Assembly: GCA_946624065.1 (NCBI GenBank)
Contig: CAMORT010000038.1
Coordinates: 1 to 23,612 of the forward strand
Direction: 5' to 3'
DNA: 23,612 bases
From: F23-D06 sp002392325
GTDB lineage: Bacteria > Bacteroidota > Bacteroidia > Bacteroidales > WCHB1-69
A model generated the notes under the pieces. It did no database searches. It saw nothing but the letters and a program-made list of their open reading frames with translations, and was not told where the DNA came from. This document shows positions 16,362-23,612 of the stretch, piece by piece. The stretch's first letter is position 1. The number at the start of each line of letters is the position of its first letter. A program made the translations under genes and the position numbers.

Positions 16362-18025
16362 CAGTAGTTGAATTTACTGCCACCGACAAACTCACGCAAT
16401 ATGGATGTGCCCGGGATGGCGACTTCCGGAATGGTCTTGAAAAACGACAAGAACTTGAGCAAACGGGTTGCTTCCGCATATTCCACACAGGTTTCGGGGA
16501 CCTCGTTCAAGATGGCGGTCGCATAGGGTTTCAGCACACCCAACTCGAAAATCAGAGAAGTGTTGATCATCTCATCGGCGTTTTCCTGGAACGGGAAAAT
16601 ATTTTTCTCCTCGCCATTGCGCACGCTACGCCAACGACGCAGCGTGTCCACAGCGGAATATCCTCTATAGTTATAATCTCGCACTATTCTTCTGATCAGT
16701 CGGTTATCCGTGGTCGGGATGGGATTCTGGCGATCAATGGAGATGCTGGTAAGCGCGGAAACAAAGATCTTGAACTTCACCTCATCGGGCACCTGTTCGG
16801 TAAGTTTCGGATTCAGGCAGTGAATGCCTTCAATCACCATGATGGATTTCTCGTCCAACTGGATGGACTTGCCTGTCCAAAGTTTGGTGCCATTGGCAAA
16901 ATCAAATGTTGGCAGTTCCACTCGTTTTCCGGCAATCAAATCAGCCAAAGTTTTGTTGAAAAGCGGCAAATCCACCGCCTCCAACGCTTCAAAGTCGTAC
17001 TTGCCGTTCTTGTCCTTCGGGGTTTCATCGCGTTCCACAAAGAAATCATCCACGGAAATCTGAACGGGATGGTAACCGAGCACGCCAAGCTGTACGGAGA
17101 GTCGTTTGCAAGTGGTTGTCTTTCCGGAACTTGACGGTCCGCTAATGAGCACCATCTTCACTTCCGGGCGGTTTTTGATGGCGTCTGCCACCGAAGCGAT
17201 GCGCTTCTCCTGGAACGCCTCCGCCATGAGGATGGTATCCAACGCTTTGTCTTCGGCCACAAGACGGTTCATTTCATACACATACGGGACCCCCATCTGC
17301 TCTGCCCACTCTTTTTGTCTTTGATACACGGAAAACAATTTCGGCAGGTGGCGCGTTTTGGGCAGCACATTAATGTTTTTGGAGGAAGGCACTTTCAACA
17401 GCATCCCGCTTTCATATTTCTCCAATCCGAACATTTTGAGATAACCTGTGGAGGGCACCATGAAACCGTAATAATAGTTCACCACATCACCCAGCGCATA
17501 CACGGATGTGAAGATACGGTCGCGATTCTTGAACAGTTCGAACTTGTCTTCCAATCCATGATCCTGAAAGAGTTTGACCGCATCCGGAGTGAGCATACCC
17601 ACGCGCTCAATCGGGAGATCCTTATCCACCAGTTTGCGCATCTGCTGGTACAACCGTGAGACCAGGTCTTCGGTAAGCGGTTCGTCCATATTGGTGATAG
17701 TGCAATAGCGCCCGCCGGAGATGGAATGCTTGATATGGAGCTTCACACTACGCGGCAAAAGGTCGTCCACCGCCTTGCACAACAGGAAGTAGAGCGAACG
17801 CACATACATATCGTGCCCGTAGGTGGAGGAGTAGTCAAAAAAATCTATGATGGCCGGCTTGTGAATACGGTAGGTCAAGTCTCGCACCTTGTTGTTCACC
17901 AATGCGCCAAGCACATCCGTTTCCAGTTGAATATGATGTGTTTTGATGAACTCTTGCAGCGGAGTGCCATAGGGAACCTCCACCACTTTTTTCATCGTTA
18001 TGCAGTATATCGATACAGTTGACAT
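16361..18025 (-). CDS. TGS-domain P-loop nucleoside kinase (uridine kinase-like)
   Basis: A 554-residue protein of a family common in Bacteroidetes and Firmicutes. It begins with a ThrRS-like TGS domain (VSIYCITMKKVVEVPYGT, residues about 4-62), continues with a ThrRS second-additional-domain-like region (GHDMYVRSLYFLLCKAV, then HSISGGRYCTI), and ends in a uridine kinase/phosphoribulokinase domain with a Walker A motif GPSSSGKTT at 296-304 and VDDFFVERDETPKD further on. I chose the ATG at 18025: a longer frame from a TTG at 18055 lies inside the promoter, and a later ATG at 17995 would cut the first TGS strand. By family it should phosphorylate a nucleoside or related small molecule, but the true substrate is not known. 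It is followed with a one-base overlap by the DUF2520 gene. Confidence 0.88.
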   Translation of the reverse strand: MSTVSIYCITMKKVVEVPYGTPLQEFIKTHHIQLETDVLGALVNNKVRDLTYRIHKPAIIDFFDYSSTYGHDMYVRSLYFLLCKAVDDLLPRSVKLHIKHSISGGRYCTITNMDEPLTEDLVSRLYQQMRKLVDKDLPIERVGMLTPDAVKLFQDHGLEDKFELFKNRDRIFTSVYALGDVVNYYYGFMVPSTGYLKMFGLEKYESGMLLKVPSSKNINVLPKTRHLPKLFSVYQRQKEWAEQMGVPYVYEMNRLVAEDKALDTILMAEAFQEKRIASVADAIKNRPEVKMVLISGPSSSGKTTTCKRLSVQLGVLGYHPVQISVDDFFVERDETPKDKNGKYDFEALEAVDLPLFNKTLADLIAGKRVELPTFDFANGTKLWTGKSIQLDEKSIMVIEGIHCLNPKLTEQVPDEVKFKIFVSALTSISIDRQNPIPTTDNRLIRRIVRDYNYRGYSAVDTLRRWRSVRNGEEKNIFPFQENADEMINTSLIFELGVLKPYATAILNEVPETCVEYAEATRLLKFLSFFKTIPEVAIPGTSILREFVGGSKFNY

Positions 18026-18044
18026 ATTATAAGATTTAGAGTGG

Positions 18045-18052
18045 CAAAGATA
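18045..18052 (-). promoter_or_regulatory. -7 promoter box of the kinase-DUF2520 operon
   Basis: The minus strand reads TATCTTTG, a perfect match to the Bacteroidetes box, 19 bp before the ATG at 18025. It rules out the upstream TTG codon at 18055 as the start. Confidence 0.65.
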
Positions 18053-18137
18053 CAAAAAACTTTAGAGAATGGAGGTGAAGACGACACATGTTCGGAAGTG
18101 GTGATTGATTGTTAGGAGTTGACTACTAACAAAAGCT

Positions 18138-18186
18138 CATAGTCCATAGTCTCAAATCCAAAATCTAAAATCTCAAATCTCAAGTC
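18138..18186 (+). repeat. array of seven degenerate heptamers before the DUF819 gene
   Basis: Seven uninterrupted 7-base units read CATAGTC, CATAGTC, TCAAATC, CAAAATC, TAAAATC, TCAAATC, TCAAGTC, with consensus near YMWARTC. The array ends 12 bp before the TACCTTTG promoter box. It shares the CAAAATC unit and the ..GTC/..ATC ending with the groES-groEL spacer. An imperfect palindrome with arms TTGTTAG and CTAACAA lies just upstream at 18109-18132. No coding potential is seen in this intergenic region (18053-18245). Confidence 0.75.
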
Positions 18187-18198
18187 TAATATTTTTTA

Positions 18199-18206
18199 TA
18201 CCTTTG
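18199..18206 (+). promoter_or_regulatory. -7 promoter box of the DUF819 gene
   Basis: TACCTTTG followed by CACAC matches the TAnnTTTG box, 39 bp before the ATG at 18246. It lies immediately after the heptamer array. Confidence 0.6.
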
Positions 18207-18245
18207 CACACTTTTTTTTAGAGATTTTAATCAAAAAAACTGCTT

Positions 18246-19454
18246 ATGATTAGCGCATATTTACTCATTGCGGGATACTTTATTTTCCCCATCATCATCA
18301 TTTTATTATTCAACAAATACCGCTGGGCGCAGAAAATCGGCACGGTGATTTTGGCGTATGCCGCCGGTATCATTGTCGCGTTGCTCAACACCGCATTCGG
18401 TTTTCTCCCCGCCGACGGAGAGGCGGGTGCCGAGCTGCTCACCACAGTGCAGAAAAACCTCATGAGTGTTTGCGTGCCTTTAGCCATCCCGCTCATGCTG
18501 TTCAACTCCGACTTCAAACTCTGGACCAAATCGCTGCCTAAAACGCTGGCCGTACTGGTGGGCGGTGTTATTTCTGTGGTAATCGCTTTGGTGGCCGGTT
18601 ATTTCATTTTCCGTTCCAAAGATTTCGGATCTGCCGAGGAGTTCAAGAAAGTGGCCGTCATGATGACTGGCATCTACACGGGTGGCACGCTGAACTTCGC
18701 TGCGTTGGGCGAAATGGTGCACGCCAACCCCAATACAATCAGCATCACGCTGGCGTTTGAGGAGATCGTCACCCTCCCCTTCATCATTTTCATCCTGGCC
18801 GGCGGCTACAAACTGTTCCGCAAGTTCCTGCCTTTCAAAGACGAAACGTCCGTGAACGAAGAGGTGGACCATGACGCTCTGGTGGAAAGCACTTTCGAAA
18901 ACTATCGTGGAATGCTGAAATGGAAGACTTTCAGCAAGATGATGCTCGGACTGCTGCTCTCCATCGCCATGCTGGGCGTTGGCGTGGGCCTGTCTATGCT
19001 CATCGTCGGCAAAATCAATGAGCTGGTGGTCATCCTCACCATCACTACTTTGGCCATCATCGCCTCATTCAACAAAAAAGTCCGCAATTTGCCCAAAACT
19101 TTTGAACTTGGCATGTTCTTCATCCTCATCTTCAGCGTGGTGGTGGCTTCCATGTTCGATTTGACCAAAATAGACAGTTCATCGCTTAATATCATGTGGT
19201 TCATACTCTTTGTGATGGTCACCTCCATCGTACTGCACCTCATCATCTGTAAGATTTTCAAGGTCAGTGGCGACTTGTTCACAGTGGGACACATCAGTTT
19301 GCTCTGCTCTCCTCCATTCGTACCGCCCATCGTGGAGGCATTAGGCAACCGCAAAGTACTCATCAGCGGCATTGCCATCGGGTTGGTGGGTTACGCCATC
19401 GGCACCTATTTGGGTTCGCTGTTCGCCACCCTTTTAGGTTTGCCCCTTTTCTAA
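18246..19454 (+). CDS. DUF819 family integral membrane protein
   Basis: This 402-residue inner-membrane protein has about ten hydrophobic segments, starting with MISAYLLIAGYFIFPIIIILL and ending GLVGYAIGTYLGSLFATLLGLPLF. The conserved centre MTGIYTGGTLNFAALGEMV identifies it as DUF819 (YjcL-like), a family with a repeated transporter-like fold whose substrate is not established. A charged cytoplasmic loop (FKDETSVNEEVDHDALVESTFENYRG) divides two halves of about five helices. The N-terminal half contains GAELLTTVQKNLMSVCVPLAIPLML. It has its own promoter and terminator and is divergent from the kinase operon. The family call is good; transport function is inferred. Confidence 0.88.
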   Translation: MISAYLLIAGYFIFPIIIILLFNKYRWAQKIGTVILAYAAGIIVALLNTAFGFLPADGEAGAELLTTVQKNLMSVCVPLAIPLMLFNSDFKLWTKSLPKTLAVLVGGVISVVIALVAGYFIFRSKDFGSAEEFKKVAVMMTGIYTGGTLNFAALGEMVHANPNTISITLAFEEIVTLPFIIFILAGGYKLFRKFLPFKDETSVNEEVDHDALVESTFENYRGMLKWKTFSKMMLGLLLSIAMLGVGVGLSMLIVGKINELVVILTITTLAIIASFNKKVRNLPKTFELGMFFILIFSVVVASMFDLTKIDSSSLNIMWFILFVMVTSIVLHLIICKIFKVSGDLFTVGHISLLCSPPFVPPIVEALGNRKVLISGIAIGLVGYAIGTYLGSLFATLLGLPLF

Positions 19455-19478
19455 AAATCCAACGCACACATTCAACAT

Positions 19479-19515
19479 ACTCTGCACAGGCAATCCCTAT
19501 GCGGAGTTTTTTTTT
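19479..19515 (+). terminator. terminator of the DUF819 gene
   Basis: ACTCTGC (19479-19485) pairs with GCGGAGT (19501-19507), including one G-T pair, around a 15-nt loop, followed by nine T residues (19507-19515). Confidence 0.65.
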
Positions 19516-19544
19516 GAAGGAACCGTATTTTAAAAAAAAATTCT

Positions 19545-19552
19545 TATCTTTG
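19545..19552 (+). promoter_or_regulatory. -7 promoter box of the DUF1846 gene
   Basis: TATCTTTG followed by CATCCC is a perfect match, 33 bp before the ATG at 19586. Its position shows that the longer frame starting at 19499 is not the real start. Confidence 0.7.
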
Positions 19553-19585
19553 CATCCCGTATTAAACATTGCTAATCATTTCATT

Positions 19586-21052
19586 ATGAAAACAGGTTTT
19601 GACAACGGGAAATATCTGAAAATCCAATCTGAACACATCAAGGAGCGCATCGCTCAATTCGGTCACAAACTTTACTTGGAATTTGGCGGAAAATTGTATG
19701 ACGATTTCCATGCAAGTCGTGTACTACCAGGATTCCAGCCTGACAGTAAGTTGCGTATGCTCACACAATTACAGGATGATGCTGAAATCATCATCGTCAT
19801 CAGTGCAGTAGATATTGAGAAAAACAAAGTGCGTGGCGATTTGGGCATCACATACGACGAAGATGTATTGCGATTGCGCGACATTTTTATTGGCAGAGGG
19901 TTCATGGTGAGCGGTGTGGTGATCACCCACTACAACGGCCAAGCCAGCGCCATGGCCTATCGTGAGCGCTTGGAGCGCATGGGTATCCATGTCTATTATC
20001 ATTACCTGATAGAGGGCTACCCCACCAATGTGGAGCTCATTGACTCGCCAGAGGGTTTTGGACGCAATGAGTATGTGGAGACCAACCGCCCGCTGGTGGT
20101 GGTGACCGCCCCCGGACCCGGCAGCGGCAAAATGGCCGTTTGCCTGAGCCAGCTCTATCAGGAGAATGTGCGCGGTGTGAAGGCCGGTTACGCCAAGTTC
20201 GAAACCTTCCCCATCTGGAACCTGTCCTTGAAACATCCCGTCAACATCGCCTACGAAGCCGCCACCGCCGACCTGGACGATGTGAATATGATTGACCCCT
20301 TCCATCTGGAAGCTTACGGCAAAATGGCCGTCAATTACAACCGAGACATTGAGATTTTCCCAGTGTTAAACGCCATTTTCGAAGGCATTTACGGCGAGAA
20401 CCCGTACAAATCGCCCACCGACATGGGCGTGAACATGGCCGGTTATTGCATTTCCGACGATGAGGTTTGCTGCGAAGCGTCCAAGGACGAGATTATCCGC
20501 CGTTACTTCACCGCCTTGTGCAATGTGGCGGACGGCAAGGCCACCGATCACGAGGTGAACAAGATTTCGCTGCTGCTCAAACGCGCACAAATCACGGCTG
20601 ACAACCGCAAATCCATTGTAGCCGCACGCAAGCGCAAGGAAGAAAGCGGTGTGGCTGCATCGGCCATCGAATTGGCCGACGGCACCATCATCACCGCCAA
20701 AACCAGCCCGCTTTTAGGACCGAGCGCCGCCCTGTTACTCAACGCAACCAAATACCTGGCTGGCATAGACCACAGTGTGAAACTCATCCCACAAGCGATG
20801 ATTGAGCCTATACAAAAAACGAAAGTGAACCTGCTGCACGGACACAACCCGCGCTTGCACACCGATGAAGTGCTGGTGGCCCTCTCCATGCTCAGCCTCA
20901 ATGACGAAAATTGCCGCAAGGCCCTTGACAGTCTCCCTCAACTAAATGGCTGTCAAGCACATACCACTGTCATGCTAAGCGAGGTGGACCACAAAATCTT
21001 CAAAAAACTGGGCATTGGCCTCACCTGCGAGCCCATACGAAAAACGAAGTAA
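19586..21052 (+). CDS. DUF1846 domain protein
   Basis: A cytoplasmic protein of 488 residues matching the whole-length DUF1846 family. The start MKTGFDNGKYLKIQSEHIKE at 19586 lies after the promoter box, while the upstream ATG at 19499 lies before it, in the terminator of the previous gene. Conserved segments include KLYLEFGGKLYDDFHASRVLPGF (about residues 28-50), a phosphate-loop-like APGPGSGKMAVCLSQLY at 175-191, and KAGYAKFETFPIWNLSLKHP just after. The GPGSGK loop suggests nucleotide or phosphate binding, but no biochemical role is established for the family that I know of. It is a single-gene unit; the downstream DNA is a hairpin repeat array. Confidence 0.9.
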   Translation: MKTGFDNGKYLKIQSEHIKERIAQFGHKLYLEFGGKLYDDFHASRVLPGFQPDSKLRMLTQLQDDAEIIIVISAVDIEKNKVRGDLGITYDEDVLRLRDIFIGRGFMVSGVVITHYNGQASAMAYRERLERMGIHVYYHYLIEGYPTNVELIDSPEGFGRNEYVETNRPLVVVTAPGPGSGKMAVCLSQLYQENVRGVKAGYAKFETFPIWNLSLKHPVNIAYEAATADLDDVNMIDPFHLEAYGKMAVNYNRDIEIFPVLNAIFEGIYGENPYKSPTDMGVNMAGYCISDDEVCCEASKDEIIRRYFTALCNVADGKATDHEVNKISLLLKRAQITADNRKSIVAARKRKEESGVAASAIELADGTIITAKTSPLLGPSAALLLNATKYLAGIDHSVKLIPQAMIEPIQKTKVNLLHGHNPRLHTDEVLVALSMLSLNDENCRKALDSLPQLNGCQAHTTVMLSEVDHKIFKKLGIGLTCEPIRKTK

Positions 21053-21060
21053 CCCACCAC

Positions 21061-21300
21061 ATTCCGCCGCCATTGCGGCGGAACCCCCAAGGTTAACCCA
21101 AAACCATATCACCATTCCGCTGCTGTCGCAGCGCCCCAAAAAAAGTTAACACCAAACCATATCACCATTCCGCTGCTGTCGCAGCGCCCCCAAAAAAGTT
21201 AACACCAAACCATATCACCATTCCGCCGCCATCGCGGCGGAACCCCCAAGATTAACGCAAAACCAAAGCGAGGTTCCGCTTGCAAGCAAGCGGAATGGTG
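21061..21300. repeat. array of five hairpin repeats with exact 53-bp spacing
   Basis: Units start at 21061, 21114, 21167, 21220 and 21273, each exactly 53 bp after the last. Units 1 and 4 carry the palindrome TTCCGCCGC/GCGGCGGAA with loops CATT and CATC (the loop in unit 4 at 21230-21233). Units 2 and 3 carry CGCTGC/GCAGCG with loop TGTC and differ at one base. Unit 5 carries TTCCGCTTGC-AA-GCAAGCGGAA. Linkers share CCCC, an A run, a GTTAAC-like site and CCATATCACC. Unit 5 ends CGGAATGGTG, the reverse complement of the CACCATTCCG that begins units 2-4. Stem changes are compensated on both arms. It resembles REP-type palindromic elements. This explains the gene-free stretch 21053-21394; no ORF is seen. 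Confidence 0.85.
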
Positions 21301-21319
21301 CGTGTGCGCTACGCCTGAA

Positions 21320-21357
21320 AAAAACAAGGGAGGCGCTCCTACGGAGCGCCTCCCTTT
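21320..21357. terminator. terminator of the surface-protein gene
   Basis: A perfect 14-bp stem (AAGGGAGGCGCTCC at 21326-21339, GGAGCGCCTCCCTT at 21343-21356) with a 3-nt loop. On the minus strand it is followed by C-free T-rich sequence (plus-strand A run at 21318-21324), so it mainly serves the gene at 21395; it can also stop transcription from the DUF1846 side. Confidence 0.85.
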
Positions 21358-21394
21358 ATCGTATAGCCTGCGAATGAACGCAGGGAGTAGAATA

Positions 21395-23612
21395 CTATTG
21401 TTGGACGGTTATCTTATAATTTTTAGTAACAATACAGTGATCATTGCCATATAAGACATCCACAAATGCAGAATATGTGGTGGTTTGCTGAGGTGTGACC
21501 GTCGCTGAAATCGAAGTCTTGTTATGAACCGATTGATTGATCGGCGCATTCCAACCCAATGTCACATCAGCAAGACCCATATACACCACCATAGACATCG
21601 TATTACCCAATGACGCCTTTAAAGATACCGATTGTCCCGCTGAAATCGTTTGTGATGGATCTGCCGTAAAATTAATGCCCGGCGCAGGAACCGAAACATT
21701 CTTCACATCATTATATACATATTCATCACAAGCATTTAACTTAACATACGCACGGAAATACAATCTCTTTCCACAATCTGTCATTCCAATCTTATACTCG
21801 AACTTGCCAGAAGACAAATAGGTGCATGGATGAGCAAATGACGCATTGTAAACATTCAAATCATTCGCATTAGTAGACACAAGGAATCCATATTCCGCGA
21901 CTTTTGAAGCATCATAACCTTGAATAGTTGCGTCAATGATAAGACCTTGGTTTGTAAACAAACTATTATTATCGGTAGCACCAATATTCGTTGCTGAAAT
22001 TGAAGGTTTGCTGGAATACGGCACACAAATGGTGACAGGGTCGCCCAAAATATTCGTTGGTGACGCTGCACATCCTAACACGATAATGCGAGGCACCACT
22101 GAAATGGCTTCGCCTTCCGTAAGATCATTGAGGGTAAGGGTAATGTTACCATCACTGTACTGGGCTGAATGCGTTTGGTTGGTTTCCTGAATTCTATAAT
22201 AAGCCACATCCACAGTAACCCCATTATTCAGACCCGTAACCGGCGTAGTCAGTGTAAGACTTCCATTCGTCAACTGATAGGTGGTTTCACCCAATTCAGG
22301 ACATGCCGGAGTAGGAACGGTAAATGTGCTTTCCTGACCCAAAACCGTAGAGGAGGGACAGAAAGCGGCATTGTCACTCAGCAAAAGATACGGATATACA
22401 TGATATGTCTTACCATAATCCGCAGCTTGAGGCAGGAATGTAGTGAGTATAACCGTAGCACCCGTTTCCTGCGATGTGCTAAGTGTCACATTCTGCATCT
22501 TGAGTGAAGCGTCAAATTCGGTGATATTATCATCCGAAATCAGGAATCCGTATTCGGAAACATAGGACTGGTTGTATTGGGCCAACTCGGCCACAATACT
22601 GATTCCATTTGAACTGGGTTCAATACTAGTTTCTACGCCCTCGATAGTGGTTTGCACTATGGAAGGACAGTTCGGAGTAGGAATCGTGAATTGGATAGCA
22701 TCGCCCATGACCACCTCATCGCAGAAGAAGGTTGCCTCGTCACTCATCATGATATACGGATATATATAATAGGTATGACCATACTGGGTGGCAGCAGGCA
22801 CAAAATTGGCACTCATATAATAAACGGTATTGCCAGTGGCGGAAGTGGAATAAAACGACACGGAAGTATTCCATAAATAATCCTCATCGTATCCATCCAA
22901 CGCTTGGCCATCCGAAATCAGATAACCGTAACTTGACACATAGTTGTTGTCATAATTAGGCAGTTCCGTTTCAATGAAGATTCCATTGGAGCCCGGTTGT
23001 ATGCTGGTGGAAACACCATCGAAGGTGGTCTGGCCAACAGCAGGACATTCGGGTGCGGGAACCGTCATCGTGGATGGCGTACCCAAAACTTGAGTTTGCT
23101 CACAGAACGGGGCATCCAGCGTTATATACGGGTAAACATAATAGGTTTGTCCATACATTCCCGGTTCAGGTAAAAGATTCACATTCATCGAATACACCGT
23201 CGTCCCAGTGGCGGAGGTGGAATAGAGATTCACATTCGTCAACGCATAGTCTGCCACAACGCTTTGAAGTTCCCGGTCGGATAACAAAAATCCGTATGAG
23301 GACACATAGTTGGCATCGTAGTCAGGCAGATTCGCACTGATGAATACGCCATTGAAACCGGGTTCAAGAACATTTTCCAGATTCTCGATGGTTACCTGGC
23401 CTACGGACGGGCACGCAGGCGAAGGAACTGTAAATGAGCTTTCTGAACCGAAAACGGTTGTAGAGGGGCAATTCGTGCCGTCATTCAGCAACAGATAGGG
23501 ATAAATGTAATAAGTTTTTCCATAATCATTGGCACTTGGGAGGAAGTTCACATTCATCGAATACACCGTCGTCCCAGTGGCGGACGTGGAATAGAGATTC
23601 ACACCCGTCATC
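21395..23612 (-). CDS. large repeat-containing surface/secreted protein, N-terminus beyond the window
   Basis: At least 738 residues are visible, with the frame open to the right edge; the ATG at 23611 is not a credible start. The visible N-terminal part consists of four tandem units of about 123-124 residues, with VNLYSTSATGT-like segments at residues 4, 127, 251 and 375. Each unit carries TYYIYPY, a CP..GQTT link and a SYGFLISD segment. A fifth, diverged unit and a degenerate SYGFL-like one (VAEYGFLVSTN) follow, and the last 100 or so residues look Ig-like (GINFTADPSQTISAGQSVSLKASLGN). It ends TKNYKITVQQ with no obvious T9SS sorting domain. I do not recognise a named family. Repetition and Thr/Ser/Tyr-rich beta-sheet character suggest a surface adhesin or matrix protein. 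It has its own terminator. Confidence 0.8.
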   Translation of the reverse strand, partial: MTGVNLYSTSATGTTVYSMNVNFLPSANDYGKTYYIYPYLLLNDGTNCPSTTVFGSESSFTVPSPACPSVGQVTIENLENVLEPGFNGVFISANLPDYDANYVSSYGFLLSDRELQSVVADYALTNVNLYSTSATGTTVYSMNVNLLPEPGMYGQTYYVYPYITLDAPFCEQTQVLGTPSTMTVPAPECPAVGQTTFDGVSTSIQPGSNGIFIETELPNYDNNYVSSYGYLISDGQALDGYDEDYLWNTSVSFYSTSATGNTVYYMSANFVPAATQYGHTYYIYPYIMMSDEATFFCDEVVMGDAIQFTIPTPNCPSIVQTTIEGVETSIEPSSNGISIVAELAQYNQSYVSEYGFLISDDNITEFDASLKMQNVTLSTSQETGATVILTTFLPQAADYGKTYHVYPYLLLSDNAAFCPSSTVLGQESTFTVPTPACPELGETTYQLTNGSLTLTTPVTGLNNGVTVDVAYYRIQETNQTHSAQYSDGNITLTLNDLTEGEAISVVPRIIVLGCAASPTNILGDPVTICVPYSSKPSISATNIGATDNNSLFTNQGLIIDATIQGYDASKVAEYGFLVSTNANDLNVYNASFAHPCTYLSSGKFEYKIGMTDCGKRLYFRAYVKLNACDEYVYNDVKNVSVPAPGINFTADPSQTISAGQSVSLKASLGNTMSMVVYMGLADVTLGWNAPINQSVHNKTSISATVTPQQTTTYSAFVDVLYGNDHCIVTKNYKITVQQ

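Noticed and set aside
18109..18132. Imperfect palindrome with arms TTGTTAG and CTAACAA upstream of the DUF819 gene as an operator
   Set aside because: It has one internal mismatch and lies about 67 bp upstream of the -7 box. Nothing else supports it, so it is only mentioned with the heptamer array.
19499..19585. N-terminal extension of the DUF1846 protein from the ATG at 19499
   Set aside because: It starts inside the T-run of the preceding terminator and spans the TATCTTTG promoter box, so the extension would not be transcribed.
21061..21300. CRISPR array
   Set aside because: The spacing is regular, but the parts between the hairpins are also conserved rather than unique spacers, and no cas gene is nearby.

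Overview
The window reads as chromosomal DNA from a member of the Bacteroidota, most likely order Bacteroidales. Several gene starts are preceded by the Bacteroidetes -7 promoter box TAnnTTTG (TATCTTTG, TACCTTTG). Leaders are A-rich with no Shine-Dalgarno sequence. Gene content also fits: a PepD-type dipeptidase, a YcbB-like L,D-transpeptidase lipoprotein, large repeat-rich surface proteins, and a 3,5-diaminohexanoate dehydrogenase of lysine fermentation. The species cannot be named from the sequence.

Layout. 1-3111 (+): the 3' part of a secreted-type alpha/beta-hydrolase, then a lipoprotein L,D-transpeptidase; a hairpin terminator separates them from convergent genes. 3197-5248 (-): a small exported protein of unknown function followed by the pepD dipeptidase. 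5374-7593 (+): the groES-groEL chaperonin operon, with an apparent sigma-54 (-24/-12) promoter, a perfect inverted repeat directly upstream, and a groES-groEL spacer built largely of 7-nt repeats. 7645-10419 (-): a large secreted multidomain amidase. 10618-14281 (-): metallophosphatase, galE and a Kef-type antiporter, probably one operon. 14373-15446 (-): kdd with its own promoter and terminator. 15594-18025 (-): a TGS/P-loop nucleoside-kinase-like gene overlapping a Rossmann-DUF2520 gene by one base. 18246-21052 (+): a DUF819 membrane protein and a DUF1846 protein, each with its own promoter. 21061-21300: five hairpins spaced exactly 53 bp apart. 21395-23612 (-): the 3' part of a very long repeat-containing surface protein that runs off the right edge.

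Most genes are ordinary housekeeping or cell-surface functions: chaperonin, peptidoglycan cross-linking and cleavage, peptide and amino-acid catabolism, sugar nucleotides and ion transport. The least ordinary material is in the non-coding DNA: the groESL control region, the period-7 repeats found at two loci, and the 53-bp hairpin array. There is no tRNA, rRNA, CRISPR array, transposase or phage gene that I can see. I did not find a clear new defence or biosynthetic system.
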